Notes under the pieces: model-generated
Told to the model about the DNA's origin: nothing
Seen by the model: the letters and a program-made list of their open reading frames with translations, nothing else
Databases searched by the model: none
Source of the DNA: Picocystis sp. L7
Lineage: Eukaryota > Chlorophyta > Picocystophyceae > Picocystales > Picocystaceae
NCBI GenBank assembly: GCA_020975725.1
Contig: QXJR01000009.1
Span: 1 to 64,000 of the forward strand
Direction: 5' to 3'
Length of the DNA: 64,000 bases
Program-made: the position numbers and the translations under genes
In this document: positions 20,300-32,208 of the stretch, piece after piece
Position numbering within the stretch: the first letter of the stretch is position 1
Layout of the letters: every line of letters starts with the position of its first letter

Positions 20300-22075
20300 G
20301 GTTAAAGATTCCTTGAACATCCTTGAGGTAACCATACCCGACGAACGTGGGCTTGCGGAAGTTGTTGCAGGCAAGGGGTGCTGTGGCAGTGACTCGGCGG
20401 AGTAAGTAGTATTTGCATCAGAATAGAGAGTAACGGTATTTATCTTGTGTGGGACGACCATTCACGCTTCTCAACGAACACTTGAAAGGTTCGTCTACAA
20501 AACTCTTAAGTTTTCTATTGCGCTAGAACCCTTTCTTGGATGCTAAAGTAACTACATGCACTATTTGGTAACAAGCTAGACGTCTCATTAAGAGCATTGT
20601 AATCATTTGCTCCTACGCATCAAAATGCCCGATCAACATTTCGATATGCTTTGATTCGTAGGCACCTCTTCTTGCTTGAGTGAAGGAGCACAACGACTCA
20701 CAAGCCCTTCTCCAATCCTTTCAGACCTGCTCCAATGGAGTTGCATATTTGCGTCCATCCCTTCTTCGATACACGGATGGGAAGGGAAAACTCCATACGT
20801 CCTTTTCGATGACCTAAAAGTGCACGAAGGGTACCCCCTCCTGGTCTTGCCTTCGTCTGTCCATGGGAAGGATGTCGACGACCCACTAGCACCTCGTCCA
20901 TTTCGTCGTTTCGACTTCGATGGCGCTGAATTTTCACGTGCATCCCTCTATAGACCCATCCAACGAAGGTGGCATGGTCCGTTCGTCCCGTTCGCATCGC
21001 TTTCGATACCAACTCGAGGTCCCTCCAGGTCCTGCCTTCGTCGCTCCGGGTGCGGGATGTCGACGACCCACCAACCTTCCTCCAATTCTTTCGCCACCGC
21101 TCCAACGACGCTAAATTTTTGCATCCACCCGTTTTCGAGCACGTAAAATCCAGTGGTAGCGTTCGTTTGGCTCATCGCATCGCCAGTCGAAGCGTGCGCG
21201 ATGCCTGCTGGTCGCTCCATCGGATGTTTTGCCGACGAGGGACCAGGAGTCCACCGAAACCGGTCGAACGGGCGAGGCGGGGACGAATATCGCTTCGAAA
21301 CACGCTTTTGTATTACAAAGAAGAGGTTCCGACGTTCGTAGCTCGAAAAACGTTCGCTCTTATGTCCCTTCGATCCCGTCGGTCGCGGTCGGGCCGACCT
21401 CCGTGGCGTCGGCCGTCCGTGGCCCTGCGTCGCATTGGTCGTACGCGGTGCCACGGGCGCGCGAGACGCTCCGCACGCACGCGTCGACCCCCCACGGAGG
21501 AGGATCGACGGCGCGTGCGCGTCGCGCGCGTCCGTGGGACCGCGTCTGTCGGTGTCGCGTTCGCGCGCAGGTTCGGTCGCGCTTCGGGTACTGCCTCTCA
21601 CCCTGTCCCTCTCGCGATCGCGAATGCCCCCCTGGCCCCCACAAACCCCCCACCCCGACCCCCGACCCCCTGTACCCCCCTTTCCCCCCTGCGCCCCTCA
21701 CCCCCCCCACCCCCATGCGCGCGCGACGGGGTGGGATGCGCCCCACGCGCGATGGCGATGGAGAGGCCCCGCCGACGCCCCCACCCCGCTCCCCGACCGA
21801 AAGGACGCCCACGAACGAGGTCCCGGGGCGATGGCGGGTTCCGCGCCCCCAACCCGAATCCCCCACGCCCGAAAAAAAAAAAAGGAACGAACGAAGGACG
21901 GGGGAGCTGCCCCACGAGAAGCGGAAGAAAAAAAGGGGGGCACGGACGATTTCAAAAAGGGGGGCAAGCATCTACTTTGCGCAACTCAGCTTAGCTCGAG
22001 CATATTTGCAACCCTACTTGGCAACACCTAATACCTAATGCCCCCAATCGCAATCGCAAAAAGGTTCTTCCTAAA

Positions 22076-25000
22076 CCAACTGCAATGGAATCCAGTACCA
22101 CGTCGGATGTGGTAGGAATGATCAGCTCCAATGCCCGCAGTGTGGTTCCCATGCCAGCACAGAGATCGAGGATACAAAGGACGTTTGCATCCCTTACTTT
22201 TGCGGAGTGCCGTGACAAACAGTCCGGGCCGATGTTTTCTGATCCAGGCCTGTATTCAATCGTAAAGGGTGCAAAGTACGCAAGCATTTCGATCCAGCGC
22301 ATTTCTCGTGGCGATAGCTGTTCGGTAGCTTTGCTCCCCAAGAACTGGCTCGCTTTGTTGTCCGTTAGTACGGTGAACTGCTGACCAAAGAGGAGATGCC
22401 GCCAATGCTGAAGTGCGTACAGTATGGTACACGTCTCCTTCTCAGCAGGGTGATAATTCTGCTGAGCGGTGTTTAATTTCTTCGACCAGTATTCTACGGG
22501 GCGCCAATCACCATTGCAAACCTGTTGCATGAGGGCAGCACCCATGCCTATGTCGGAGGCGTCTGTTTCGACGCGAATGGATCGATCTTCATCGAAAAGA
22601 GCCAGAATTGGTGCGGACGTGAGAGCTTTGACCATGTTACGGAAAGCTTCTTCTTGGGGCTGTTTCTAGTATGAAGTGAAGGCATGCTTCAGCGATGCTT
22701 GATTTAATTCAGTAAGCGGTGCAGCGAGCTCAGCATAATGGGGCACAAAGCGCATGTAAAACTGGCACAGTCCCAGAAAGGCCGTGTTTTCTCGCTGGGT
22801 CTGCAGGCGTGCAAAGTGCTGGATCTTAGACACCAGGTGGGTTGTACAAGCCAACTGACCGTCGCGAATTCGAAAGCCAACCCATTCCAAAGTGCTTCTG
22901 AAGAAGTGGCATTTGGATCGTTTGAGGCGGATATCGGCTTGTTCACAGGTTGCAAAGAACTCTTCCAGGTGTTGGAAGTGTTCATGTCTCGTTTCCGAGT
23001 GAACGAGGATATCGTCCATGTACACCTTCAGAAACAGGAGGTGTCCAAACACTCTATTCATCATGCGCTGGAACATTGCCGGGGCATTGGCTGCTCCCAT
23101 GGGCATGACTTTCCATACGTACGATCCGAATGGAGTTACCACAGCAGTTTTGTCGATGTCCGCTGGGTCCACGCGAATCTGGTGAAACCCGTCCAACGCA
23201 TCCAAAGAGGAAAAATACTTTGCTCCGCGCAGGCTCTGCAAGTAATCATCAATACGGGGCAGAGGGTATCTATCCTTAATCGTGACGCTGTTGAGCAAAC
23301 GGTAGTCGAATACTACCCTCCAGCCACCGTCTTTCTTCGGTACCAGAATGACAGGAGCTCCCCAACTGGATCCTGCACACAAATTCATCTTTCCGGTGTC
23401 CACATATTCAGCAATCAGCTCCTTCAGGGCTGCCTGTTGATGTGGACACAACCTGTAGTAATTCCTGTACTGCGGGGTCGCCCCCTCTACCAACTGTATT
23501 TTAAAGGCTTCTCCACGTACACGCTCCGGTGGGGTTCGACACGTGATGCAAACAATTGCTTGTATCGTACATTCAGGAGATCGTCCAGACGTGCCTGGTC
23601 TGTTTCGTCCAATGGACATTCATCGCTGACTTGACTTCGCATGTGGGTCAAGTAAGTCTCTTCCTCAACTAGTTCTTTGCTTGCATCCAGTGGTTGCATC
23701 ATCAGCAATAGACAGCCAAGATGTTTGACTGCTTGTCGGGCCTCGCTTCGAGGCACAATCAGATCCAGTTTGCGAGAAGCGATGAACTGCTCATCGCTGT
23801 AGACAGTATGTTTTGTGCTGTTGCTATCGCGCAGGATCATCCGATGTTGGGGCCAGTCTAAGGCCTCCAGGTGCTGGTGGCAAAAGTTTGCCCCCAATAT
23901 GCAGTCAAAGGTTTCTAACGGAGCCACTCCGAACTCGATGCTAGTTTGGAACCCGTCGATAGAGAATGCAGCCCTGATTACTGGGGCAGTGTGGATCTTC
24001 TGGCCTACAGCCACGCTGTAATCGTAGGACGCTGTTGTGCACTCCCATGACACCCCTTCTGGGTCGGCCTGTCGCAAACTATCGTACAAGCACTCGCTGA
24101 TGAATGAGTAGCTGTCCAGGGTGTCTAAATAAGCTTGAGTCCTAATTTTTTGTGTTTTTTTTTCCAAAGTAAGTTTCAGCAGCAAGGAACTCTCCCCTAG
24201 GTCTGTTGCTAGCAACAGAATTCAGGTTGATGCATTCCTTCAGTTTGGTAACCGGGTGGCTGCCTGTTGCGCTCCCGGTTCCGTCCCGCAAACCGAAGTA
24301 ACGAAATGGAGAGCTATCAGTTTTTTGGTGCTCCCATTACGGATGCCATTTTGCAGCCGGACTGGTCACGTCCGTAATGGCGGCATCGTTGGCACAGGGA
24401 ATGAGCTAAGCATAGGTTCTGTTACGCAAGGTCACCCTACCCCCATCGAGGGTAGCTCCCATTCAAAGGATAGACAGTAACAATTGCAGTGAATAGTGGG
24501 GAGAGGCATTCCCTTAGTAAGGACTGACCTGGCTCTGAGCCCAATACTCTCGACGGGACGGGAAGTCCCCCCAATCAAGACTGGGACTGAAGGGACCAGC
24601 TTCAGGAACCCGGGTTCACCCCCCTTACTAATTGGGAAACAGACCCGGGCTCAGTCGGGGCGAATCTCCCCCAAGTGGATCGAACGGTGGAATACCCAGG
24701 TGACCGGATAGGGTCGGCAACGACACAGCCCGAGAACCGTCCGATGGGGACGCGGGGGCCCACGTGGGCCCCCAACTACCTGTTGAGCGGATAAGGAGGG
24801 CAGTTTCCACCACTCGTTCTCCACGAGAGATCGAAAGAAGAAGGGGAGCAACCCACTTGCTAGAATAGAACTTTGCTTGAGCCAGCAACCGGCTGTCTCT
24901 TTTTTTTCGTGAGCTTGGTGCGCCATTCTTTTCGGTCGCTAACTGCTCAGGACGACCAGCAAGAAGCTCTCCTACGACCCCAACCGAGAGGAACTCCTCA

Positions 25001-26315
25001 CTTGTCAAAGAAAGCGAGAGAAGACCGGAAAGTAGGGACCCCCCAAAGGCGCTCTACGACCCTTTTTCCTCCAACGGCCGGACAAGGACAAAGTGCACAG
25101 GGAGAAAACGTGTGTGAAAAGTGTCCCTCACGGGCGCTTGGTAACAGTTCTGCTCCTCTTGGGTAAGCTTTGCTCCCCGTGCCTTGCCTCCGAGTTGTTG
25201 TTGAACTTTTGTAATGGACTGTTTCTGTTCCTCCGAGAGATCCTCAAAGCGTTTTCGCTGCCGCTTCGCTGCTGCCATTTCCTTTGACGAAGTGGGAGGC
25301 TGCGCCTGTAGGGCAACTGCCACTCCACCTGTCGGTGTTGGTCCAGCATGCTGGGTGCCATGAGCCGTGCGTGAAGACGGCTTGCGGCTAATCCACTTGC
25401 CAGCAGCATCCTTGGTTTCCCTCCCATTTCGCTCATGCATATCGCGCTCCAGCTTGAATATCACAGCAACCAAACTTCCAGGTTGCATATCTGGAACCTT
25501 GTCAACCTCAATAAGGTGATTTTGGTGCTTGTACAAAGCTCGTTGGAGGGAGTTGGTTAGGCCATGTTGTAGTCTAGCCGCGATGTCATCTTCAGTCAGC
25601 GTACGGCAAAGCGGGGAATAGCTTGCATTGACTACAAAGCTCAACTGGACCAGCCTATTGAGACACTGTATTGCATTCTCTGTTCGGCGCATCCGGGTAT
25701 TGTGGAACTCTCGCCACGCTTCCGGTCCAAGGTCATGACTCTAGAAAGTCCGCTTGAGGTACGCAAAAAGGTCATCGACTGATCGTAGCGAGTTGGCATT
25801 GCGCATGATCAAGTTCTGGACCATGCCTTTGCCGTACCCGCCAGTGTTTGGTTGATCGCTAGAACCAGTTGTTCCATGGGGCGATTGTAGGCATATGCTT
25901 GACACCAACACAACACATCGCGGTACCAGTAGGACAGCGCGTATGGGTTGTCTTCGAGTTGTGTCCCTGAGAACTTTTCTGGTCGTTCGAGCGACACTTT
26001 CCGCAAATTCTTGGAGTCCTGGAGCGCGGAACCGTAGAGGCTCGTAGGACGAGGCAGCCCGTCTTCCTCCGACGGTGTGTGAGATGGTACGGGCTGTACC
26101 TCCGATGCCGGCGGCCTGTCCTTCGCTTCCGGTGCCGTAAGGCCATCGCCTACCCTTTTCAACTCATCAGGTGATGAAGCTTGTTTGGCTTGTAAGAGCT
26201 CTAGGAACTCCGCCAGATTTTCTTCAAGTCTCTCCCTTCGAGACTTCTCCTCCTCGAAGTTCCGTTCGAAGGTTTCCCATCTTTCTTCGCGCCCTTCTTC
26301 GTCCAACGACGACAT
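22076..26315 (-). mobile_element. Truncated Ty3-type LTR retroelement fossil with start of a DNA-methyltransferase domain
   Basis: Reading on the minus strand from 26315: a gag region (25130-26315) with a charged coiled-coil start and the PEKFSGTQLEDNPYALSYWY stretch that matches the element at 38801-46186; a protease-like region (about 23900-24180); reverse transcriptase (about 22790-23400, with YMDD); RNase H (about 22240-22620); and the start of a cytosine-5 methyltransferase domain (LCILDLCAGMGTTLRAL, about 22076-22200). There the element is cut by the 4.3-kb array; integrase and the downstream LTR are absent. A G+C-rich insertion of about 0.9 kb separates gag from the protease region. 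It belongs to the same family as the 522-bp-LTR element but is older. It is broken, with several breaks besides the truncation and the insertion. Confidence 0.88.
24216..25130. repeat. LTR-like insertion inside the fossil
   Basis: Non-coding stretch between the protease-like and gag regions of the fossil. From about 24490 its theme (CTTAGTAAGG, GGGAAGTCCCCCC, CCCACGTGGGCCCCCAACTACCTGTTGAGCGG) resembles the 522-bp LTR at 38801, though diverged. It is probably a solo LTR of a related family; its exact ends and target duplication were not resolved. Confidence 0.45.
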
Positions 26316-26937
26316 CCCTCAGGCTTCCTAGCGTCGTTGAGCTTCTGCTTCGACAGTATCGCACAGCGTCCGTGGAGACACTGCCAATTCACACACGTTT
26401 TGGGCCTCAAGGCGGCCAAGATGCCAAGGGAAGAGGATGGAACCGCCTTGAAGGGCCCGTTTGTGGAGCGTCAGCCGTGTGGGACGGCTCCTGCTGACTT
26501 GCGCGAGTCTTGGCAGCGTTGAGAAGCCGCAGCAAGCTCGTGCTTGGTGGAGGCACGCACTTGAGAAGTCGTCAAGGCAAAAGTCTATTTTCAAGTCAAG
26601 TAAGGGGGCCTCTAGTGGGCCCTCAACCCAGCAGCGGTTCAGGGTGGTACCCTTATCTCCATGGGGCGCCTGGTAGTCACGTGGCCCTGTCGCCCTCATG
26701 GGACGGTTTCACGACAGGCAAGCACGTGACCCCGATCCTCAGGGTGCTTCCCCACCCTTCGATCGACCTCGGGAGATTCGGGGGGATCCGGTCCCCCCTT
26801 CTGCCCGAGTCTCCTAGGGTTGCCCCGAACTGAGCCTGGGCTTCATCGGGTTCGCCCTGGGTCTATCCGGACGGCTGGTATTGGGGAGATCCCTCGTACC
26901 CTCGGACCGGGGTACCAAGGGCTTCCCATCCCGGTAA
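26316..26937. other. LTR-like or leader debris left of the Mutator-like element
   Basis: No gene. G+C-rich, with short repeated themes similar to those of the LTRs in this window (AGTAAGGGGGCC, CACGTGACCCC). It lies upstream of the fossil gag on the minus strand and may hold its leader and LTR. The segment at 30650-30955, on the other side of the Mutator-like element, has similar composition. Confidence 0.35.
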
Positions 26938-27560
26938 GTGCGGACAGGGGTACCGTAAAAGGTGGTCGTCTGGGTACCGTAAAAACCCCTCTCAAACCTC
27001 ATTGGGGCGAATCCACGTCGGGAGGGGCGACTTAACTTCTCGAACCTGAACGATACGTAGACGAATCCGGGTCTAGAACCGAAACCCTCTCGGTTCGGAT
27101 GGGAAGAGCTACGTCCGATCGTTCTCCCTTTCGGACCAGGACCCGTTTCTGCCCACGTTGGACAACTGCCGAAGAGGCAGATCCGACGTACAGGAAGCAG
27201 GCGACGACCAAGGACAGCCGTCGGCGCCGACGCGACGAATGGACAGGAGACGAACGAAATCTTGGACGGAACGAAAGGAAGCCTTCGGCCAAGAGCAGGT
27301 GGACGGCTTTGCTAGGCACCGGGAGGAGCCATGGAGGAGTCGTGGAGAGCGCAGAGGCGTTCTGCACTCTCCACGCTTCTGCCACGGCCACGAAAAGAAA
27401 GGGGAAGCGGGCGTCTGCACGGCGTCGGCCACTTTCAGCTAAAACAGCAAGTACGCCCACGGTGCGCCGATGGAAAGGGTTGCGAAACGGAGGACGGTGC
27501 CTGCTCCAAGCACGACGAGTGCAGGCCTCGCGAAATCTCGTAAAGGCGTACACGGTGGAG
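26938..27560 (+). repeat. Left terminal inverted repeat of the MULE, 623 bp
   Basis: Begins GTGCGGACAGGGGTACCG and ends at CACGGTGGAG. It contains two closely spaced GGTACCGTAAAA motifs near the outer end. Its inner part overlaps the start of the open frame at 27470. Confidence 0.9.
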
Positions 27561-29920
27561 ACTTCCCGCCTTTTCTATATCCGCTGGGCGGGTGGTTCAG
27601 AGCCACTGCATCGTGGACAAGCACGAAGGCTCTTCAAACTGTCAACGCTGACGCAGGCATGCCACAAACACGAGAGGACTGGGTGGTCGTCTGCGAAAGG
27701 GAAAGCCAAGGGATTGCGAAGGAACTTGATGTTGATGAAACCATGTGGCTGCAGAATGCTCCGTTGTCATCCGACATCGATTCACCAACCACTTGGACAC
27801 CCCGCACAGACCTAGGCTCTGCTGTCAAATACACCTCAAAAGGCATCGCACTTGTGATGTCATGGAGATGTTCACAAAAAAAAATTGGTTGCAAGGCAAT
27901 AGCACGATTGGTCAGAAAAAGATCGAGTGCACATGGACAACCATCGATGCTTGTGTTTCAACGGGCTGGTAAACATGCGCATGAGAGAAAAGATTCCAAT
28001 ACATCCAATCATGCAAAGGTGTGTGGTGTACCGCAAGTCGTGAAGGACATTCTAGCTCCGCACATTTCCAGAAATATGGGCGTGGGATATCTCGACACGG
28101 TGCTCAAAAATGCAACGGGAGATGACCTTTGTGGCTAGAAAGTCAAAAAACAGTCGCTAAGAAGCTTTAGAAGATGGTGTCTCTCTCAAAACCAAGCAAA
28201 ATACACGAGTTTAGCAGCCGTGTACACCCAACTCTACAGGCACAAGGTGGCATCAATGGATATGATTGAAGATATGCATGAGCCCTTCATTTTAGATTGG
28301 AAGGTTTCGACAGCTGATGAAAGGTTCTTCATAATCTTCACAACAAATCATATGATATCGCTCTTTGACACCTATGTTAGTAAATCTAGTGTTGTTCAAT
28401 TTGCCATTGATTCCAAATTCAAGGTTGTTGAGGATGATTCACATAAACTTTTGTCTATAAGTGTGGTGGACAAGATGCATAGTGACTTCCCCCTATTGAA
28501 GGCATTCATTCATGAAGAGTGCACCGAAAGCATTCTTTATTACCTCAATGCTTTGGTAGCTAGTGTTGAGGAATCTTGTATAGCATTGAGGAACAAGCAA
28601 GTATTCTTCATTGCGGATGGAAGCTTAGCATTGCGATCCGGAATTCATGCATTTTGTGCCCAGCAAGAAATCAAGGACTTCAAAATCTTGAATTGTTATG
28701 CCCATCTTCGGAGGAGCAATGGGGTGAAAAACAATTCTCAACTTGGAAAGTTTCATTCTGCTTTAAGGACATATGTCAATGACAGGAACAATCACAAACT
28801 AATTGTGGCAGATTTAGCATTGATCAAGGACCTCAATTTCGAAAAAGGACGTGATAGAGCTATATCCTTGTTCAAACAGAAATGAATTGATTGCAAAGAA
28901 GAGAAAGCTATCAGATATCTAGAAAGAAGCTCCTTTACAAAGGACGCAAAGACTTGGGCCATGTGTGACCGCAAGGAAATGTTCGTCGCAAGAAGCAACC
29001 AAGGGGGGGAGAGGAATCATCAAGTCTTCAAGTCTTCATTGAGGGGCAATCGCTTGTCATCATCTCAAGTAGTACAAGGGGCAGGAATGAAGCATAGGAG
29101 ACCACTCAATGACGCTTTAACCTCTATGCTTGATCGCCATACTTTGGGGAGCCTTTCACGAGCAATGAAAGTGGAACGGATTATGAAGCTTGAAGCCCGT
29201 AAGCCAAACGTGAAGGAGATAGAGTTGGTGGAAAAATATGCCAAGCTAGACTCAGAATACCTGGGTTTGTGTCACCTAGTTTGGGGTACCAATATCACCC
29301 TGTTCCCGTCGAAGTCCTTTCTCCAAGGTGCACTTGTCAAGGCAACTCGGTTGGCAACGGCAGAAAAGTTAAGTATCCAAAAAGCAGCTACGAACTGGAT
29401 AACTTGCAATGCCAAAATGAGAGGATAGAGAACCTGGAAGATGAAGCAAAAGAAGGCTTTCCTTCAAAAAATATTCTGACAACACAGCAGACCCTCCATG
29501 CCGAACATCTTGGGCAAGTCTAGAGTGCCATGTCCAGTATCATTGGCCAAAAAGCAGAGGGTTTGACTAACCGTCAAGATATCCACACACCATCATCCAA
29601 CGAAAACTTTGATGCATTTGCACGACGAGTGCGATTCTGGACTTGTTGTGTTGAAGCAGATGAAAGATACTAGTTGAAGGTGCGTGGAACATGTGATGAG
29701 TATCACGATAAAGGGTTCTGCAAACATACCCTTTATGTACAGCGCTGCAAACATCAGGAATTCTACAACCACTTGGCGAAAGAAGTTGGAAGGGATAATG
29801 CCACACAAATGGAACAAACAGACTTTGCATCATATGGACAGGAACTGCGCAAGTTCCACCACATGCATCACAGCATGCATATGCAATGCCAAGCAAAGAA
29901 ACGCCAAAAGCATGGCTAAG
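27470..29920 (+). pseudogene. MULE transposase with FLYWCH-like finger and SWIM-like motif, interrupted
   Basis: The frame starting at ATG 27470 shows a FLYWCH/GCM-like zinc finger (CSQKKIGCKAI at about 27860, HAHE at about 27974). The MULE catalytic domain follows: first Asp in FAIDSKFKV (about 28404), the next in FIADGSLALRSG (about 28612), CYAHLRR (about 28696), then RSNQGGERNH (about 28995). A SWIM-like zinc motif GTC...GFCKHTLYV (about 29685-29730) lies further on. In-frame stops occur at 28136 (TAG) and 28883 (TGA). The frame then shifts near 29400-29430, and further stops are at 29521 and 29671. Either this is a recently decayed transposase or some stops lie in unrecognised introns. 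The near-perfect inverted repeats point to recent movement, possibly with help from an intact copy elsewhere. Confidence 0.75.
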
Positions 29921-30026
29921 AATGTCATCTCCAATTGTATTGCTATACTCGGGCCGGAGCAATACGTACCAACATCTTCCAACAGGATAGAAACATTGTA
30001 CTTTGATATTCCAATCATGCAATCAA

Positions 30027-30649
30027 CTCCACCGTGTACGCCTTTACGAGATTTCGCGAGGCCTGCACTCGTCGTGCTTGGAGCAGGCACCGTCCTCCGT
30101 TTCGCAACCCTTTCCATCGGCGCACCGTGGGCGTACTTGCTGTTTTAGCTGAAAGTGGCCGACGCCGTGCAGACGCCCGCTTCCCCTTTCTTTTCGTGGC
30201 CGTGGCAGAAGCGTGGAGAGTGCAGAACGCCTCTGCGCTCTCCACGACTCCTCCATGGCTCCTCCCGGTGCCTAGCAAAGCCGTCCACCTGCTCTTGGCC
30301 GAAGGCTTCCTTTCGTTCCGTCCAAGATTTCGTTCGTCTCCTGTCCATTCGTCGCGTCGGCGCCGACGGCTGTCCTTGGTCGTCGCCTGCTTCCTGTACG
30401 TCGGATCTGCCTCTTCGGCAGTTGTCCAACGTGGGCAGAAACGGGTCCTGGTCCGAAAGGGAGAACGATCGGACGTAGCTCTTCCCATCCGAACCGAGAG
30501 GGTTTCGGTTCTAGACCCGGATTCGTCTACGTATCGTTCGGGTTCGAGAAGTTAAGTCGCCCCTCCCGACGTGGATTCGCCCCAATGAGGTTTGAGAGGG
30601 GTTTTTACGGTACCCAGACGACCACCTTTTACGGTACCCCTGTCCGCAC
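30027..30649 (-). repeat. Right terminal inverted repeat of the MULE, 623 bp
   Basis: Reverse complement of 26938-27560. Open frames within it on either strand mirror those in the left repeat. Confidence 0.9.
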
Positions 30650-30963
30650 CTACCCTTCCATCCCCCGCCTTCCCAGGTCCTGAGTCGCACTCGTCCAGTT
30701 GGGGAGGGGTTACCCGTCCTGTACCTGACTTGATATCCAGCGAATCACAACAAGCTCTAAGCTCGCTTATCTAAGCTACTGCTTGACAACGATCGTTGTC
30801 AAGCACCGGGTCCCATCGCAGGGGGGATCCTGCCCTGTGCAACAGCTAGGAGCCTGAAGCCGACCAAGAAGCCGTCACCCGGGAGCAAAGGAGACGCGTC
30901 TCGCGACCCGTGAACTCCTCCCATTTTTGTTGACTTCGCTCTCCTCCGAGGCTAGTGTGTGAG
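30650..30963. other. Non-coding, LTR-like debris
   Basis: G+C-rich segment with the short palindrome GACAACGATCGTTGTC near 30784. No gene found. Confidence 0.4.
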
Positions 30964-31150
30964 TGTCCAACAATCACGGGCGCTTTTTGAATAGATGGGA
31001 GGCGTTGGATAGGCGGCTCGTAGCCTTTCTGGTCAAGATCAACTTAACTACAATGTCAAATGGGGTGAGTCAAGTGCTCTTGCCCATGGAGGGGGTAGAT
31101 AACACCGTCAATGGGTTAGAAACCCTTGCCAATAGTTGTGTTTCCTAACA
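30964..31150. repeat. Diverged solo LTR related to the 224-bp LTR family
   Basis: The segment GGTCAAGATCAACTTAACTA (about 31030) and the order of blocks after it (GTGAGTCAAGTGCTCTTGCCCAT, GGGGGTAGATAACACC, CAATGGGTTAGAAACCC, ending TTTCCTAACA) run parallel to the 224-bp LTRs at 48238 and 55419, with many differences. No matching flanking duplication was seen; the start is approximate. Confidence 0.5.
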
Positions 31151-32208
31151 AATGGGCACAAACTAACAATGCATATTATTAACGTCAAACTCCTCGACTT
31201 CTTCCTGGGCATTTAATTCATGTGAGGTAATCTTACAATAGCAAGAAGATCTTTTTCTCTACCAACATTCCAGAGTTTGGCTTTTCTTCCACAAAGGTGC
31301 TGCTAGTGTGTCCCTAATGACGTTTTCTATTCCCAATAAATGATTTTCCAGATATCTTTAGGATCTACTTGTGCTTTTTACTCGCGCATGCAAGGTTTGA
31401 CACTTCCCCACATGGCATCCTCGGTCTTGAACCATGTAATCCCCGCATAGCATCAAGAAACTCTTCATGTGCAAGAGTCCGTTGGGCTTGATTGTTCCTC
31501 GTGAAGTGCGAGCCTCAAACATCGAACCAAAGCTCAGTAAATTCATTGTCAAGGCAGTCAGAAACAAATGACTGTTGCATACAAGCGTTTATTCACAGCT
31601 TATTCCCAATACAACCTTCAAGCCATCAGCACAAAATGCCTCTGACATGTCGGAGATTAAACATCCACTTGTAACGACTGCATATCAACAAAGTCTGTGT
31701 GCAGGGCCGCAACCCAAATGATACTGCAGGGCAAGACAACCAAACATGGTAGACACTGCTACTGACGGATTTGATACTGGAGGAAAAGGTGTGTTGGTAA
31801 GTTTGAAGCGTTAAGTTTTGGAATCTCCATTTCCTTTGACTCCCAACTATCTTCCAGAGCTGGCTCTAGGTTGTTGGAGCACTTGTCCAATCAACATCCA
31901 TGCCTGAGGATTGAGCTTTCGAACTTCAGAGTCCTGACCATATACAAGACGACAGCAGGAATACAGAAATAGCTTGGGACAAGGGCAAAGAATTACGGGG
32001 TAGCAAGCGAGTGACTGGATCTCTTCACTTCGTGAGCTGACATGACAGAAAGATGGAAAGAACCGAAAGGTCTGCATGAAGGTGAAGCACTTGACAACTC
32101 TCATGATCACTGACCATTCCATTTCACCAACCCAAGGACAGCAGAAAGCTTTGATTGTTAAGAAGGTAGACAAAGATCCTATTGCATGATGTGGCCTGCT
32201 TACAAGAT
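31151..32208. other. Intergenic, nothing recognised
   Basis: A+T-richer than its surroundings. Short frames on both strands, none convincing. It would contain the 3' flank of the dehydratase gene on the minus strand. Confidence 0.5.

Larger units (their letters stand above)
17753..22075. repeat. 4.3-kb tandem unit, copy 3 (4323 bp)
   Basis: Third copy, matching copy 2 as far as I can read. 201-bp triple repeat at 18002-18590, minisatellite at 19860-20299. The array ends at CTTCCTAAACC, where the shared CC dinucleotide also begins the unit, and passes directly into a truncated Ty3-type element on the minus strand. Confidence 0.95.
26938..30649 (+). mobile_element. Mutator-like DNA transposon (MULE), 3.7 kb
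   Basis: Bounded by inverted repeats of 623 bp (26938-27560 and 30027-30649) that I read as identical except for one base near 27047. The interior codes on the plus strand for a MULE transposase, described separately. I did not find a convincing 8-11 bp target duplication. The flanks share CTTCC(C)ATCCC at 26922-26932 and near 30655, which may be chance or a degraded duplication. The flanks look like LTR debris, so the element probably inserted there. Confidence 0.85.

Noticed and set aside
27032-27553. Minus-strand 173-aa frame, mirrored at 30034-30555
   Set aside because: Lies wholly in the MULE inverted repeats, which explains the duplicate. No motif.
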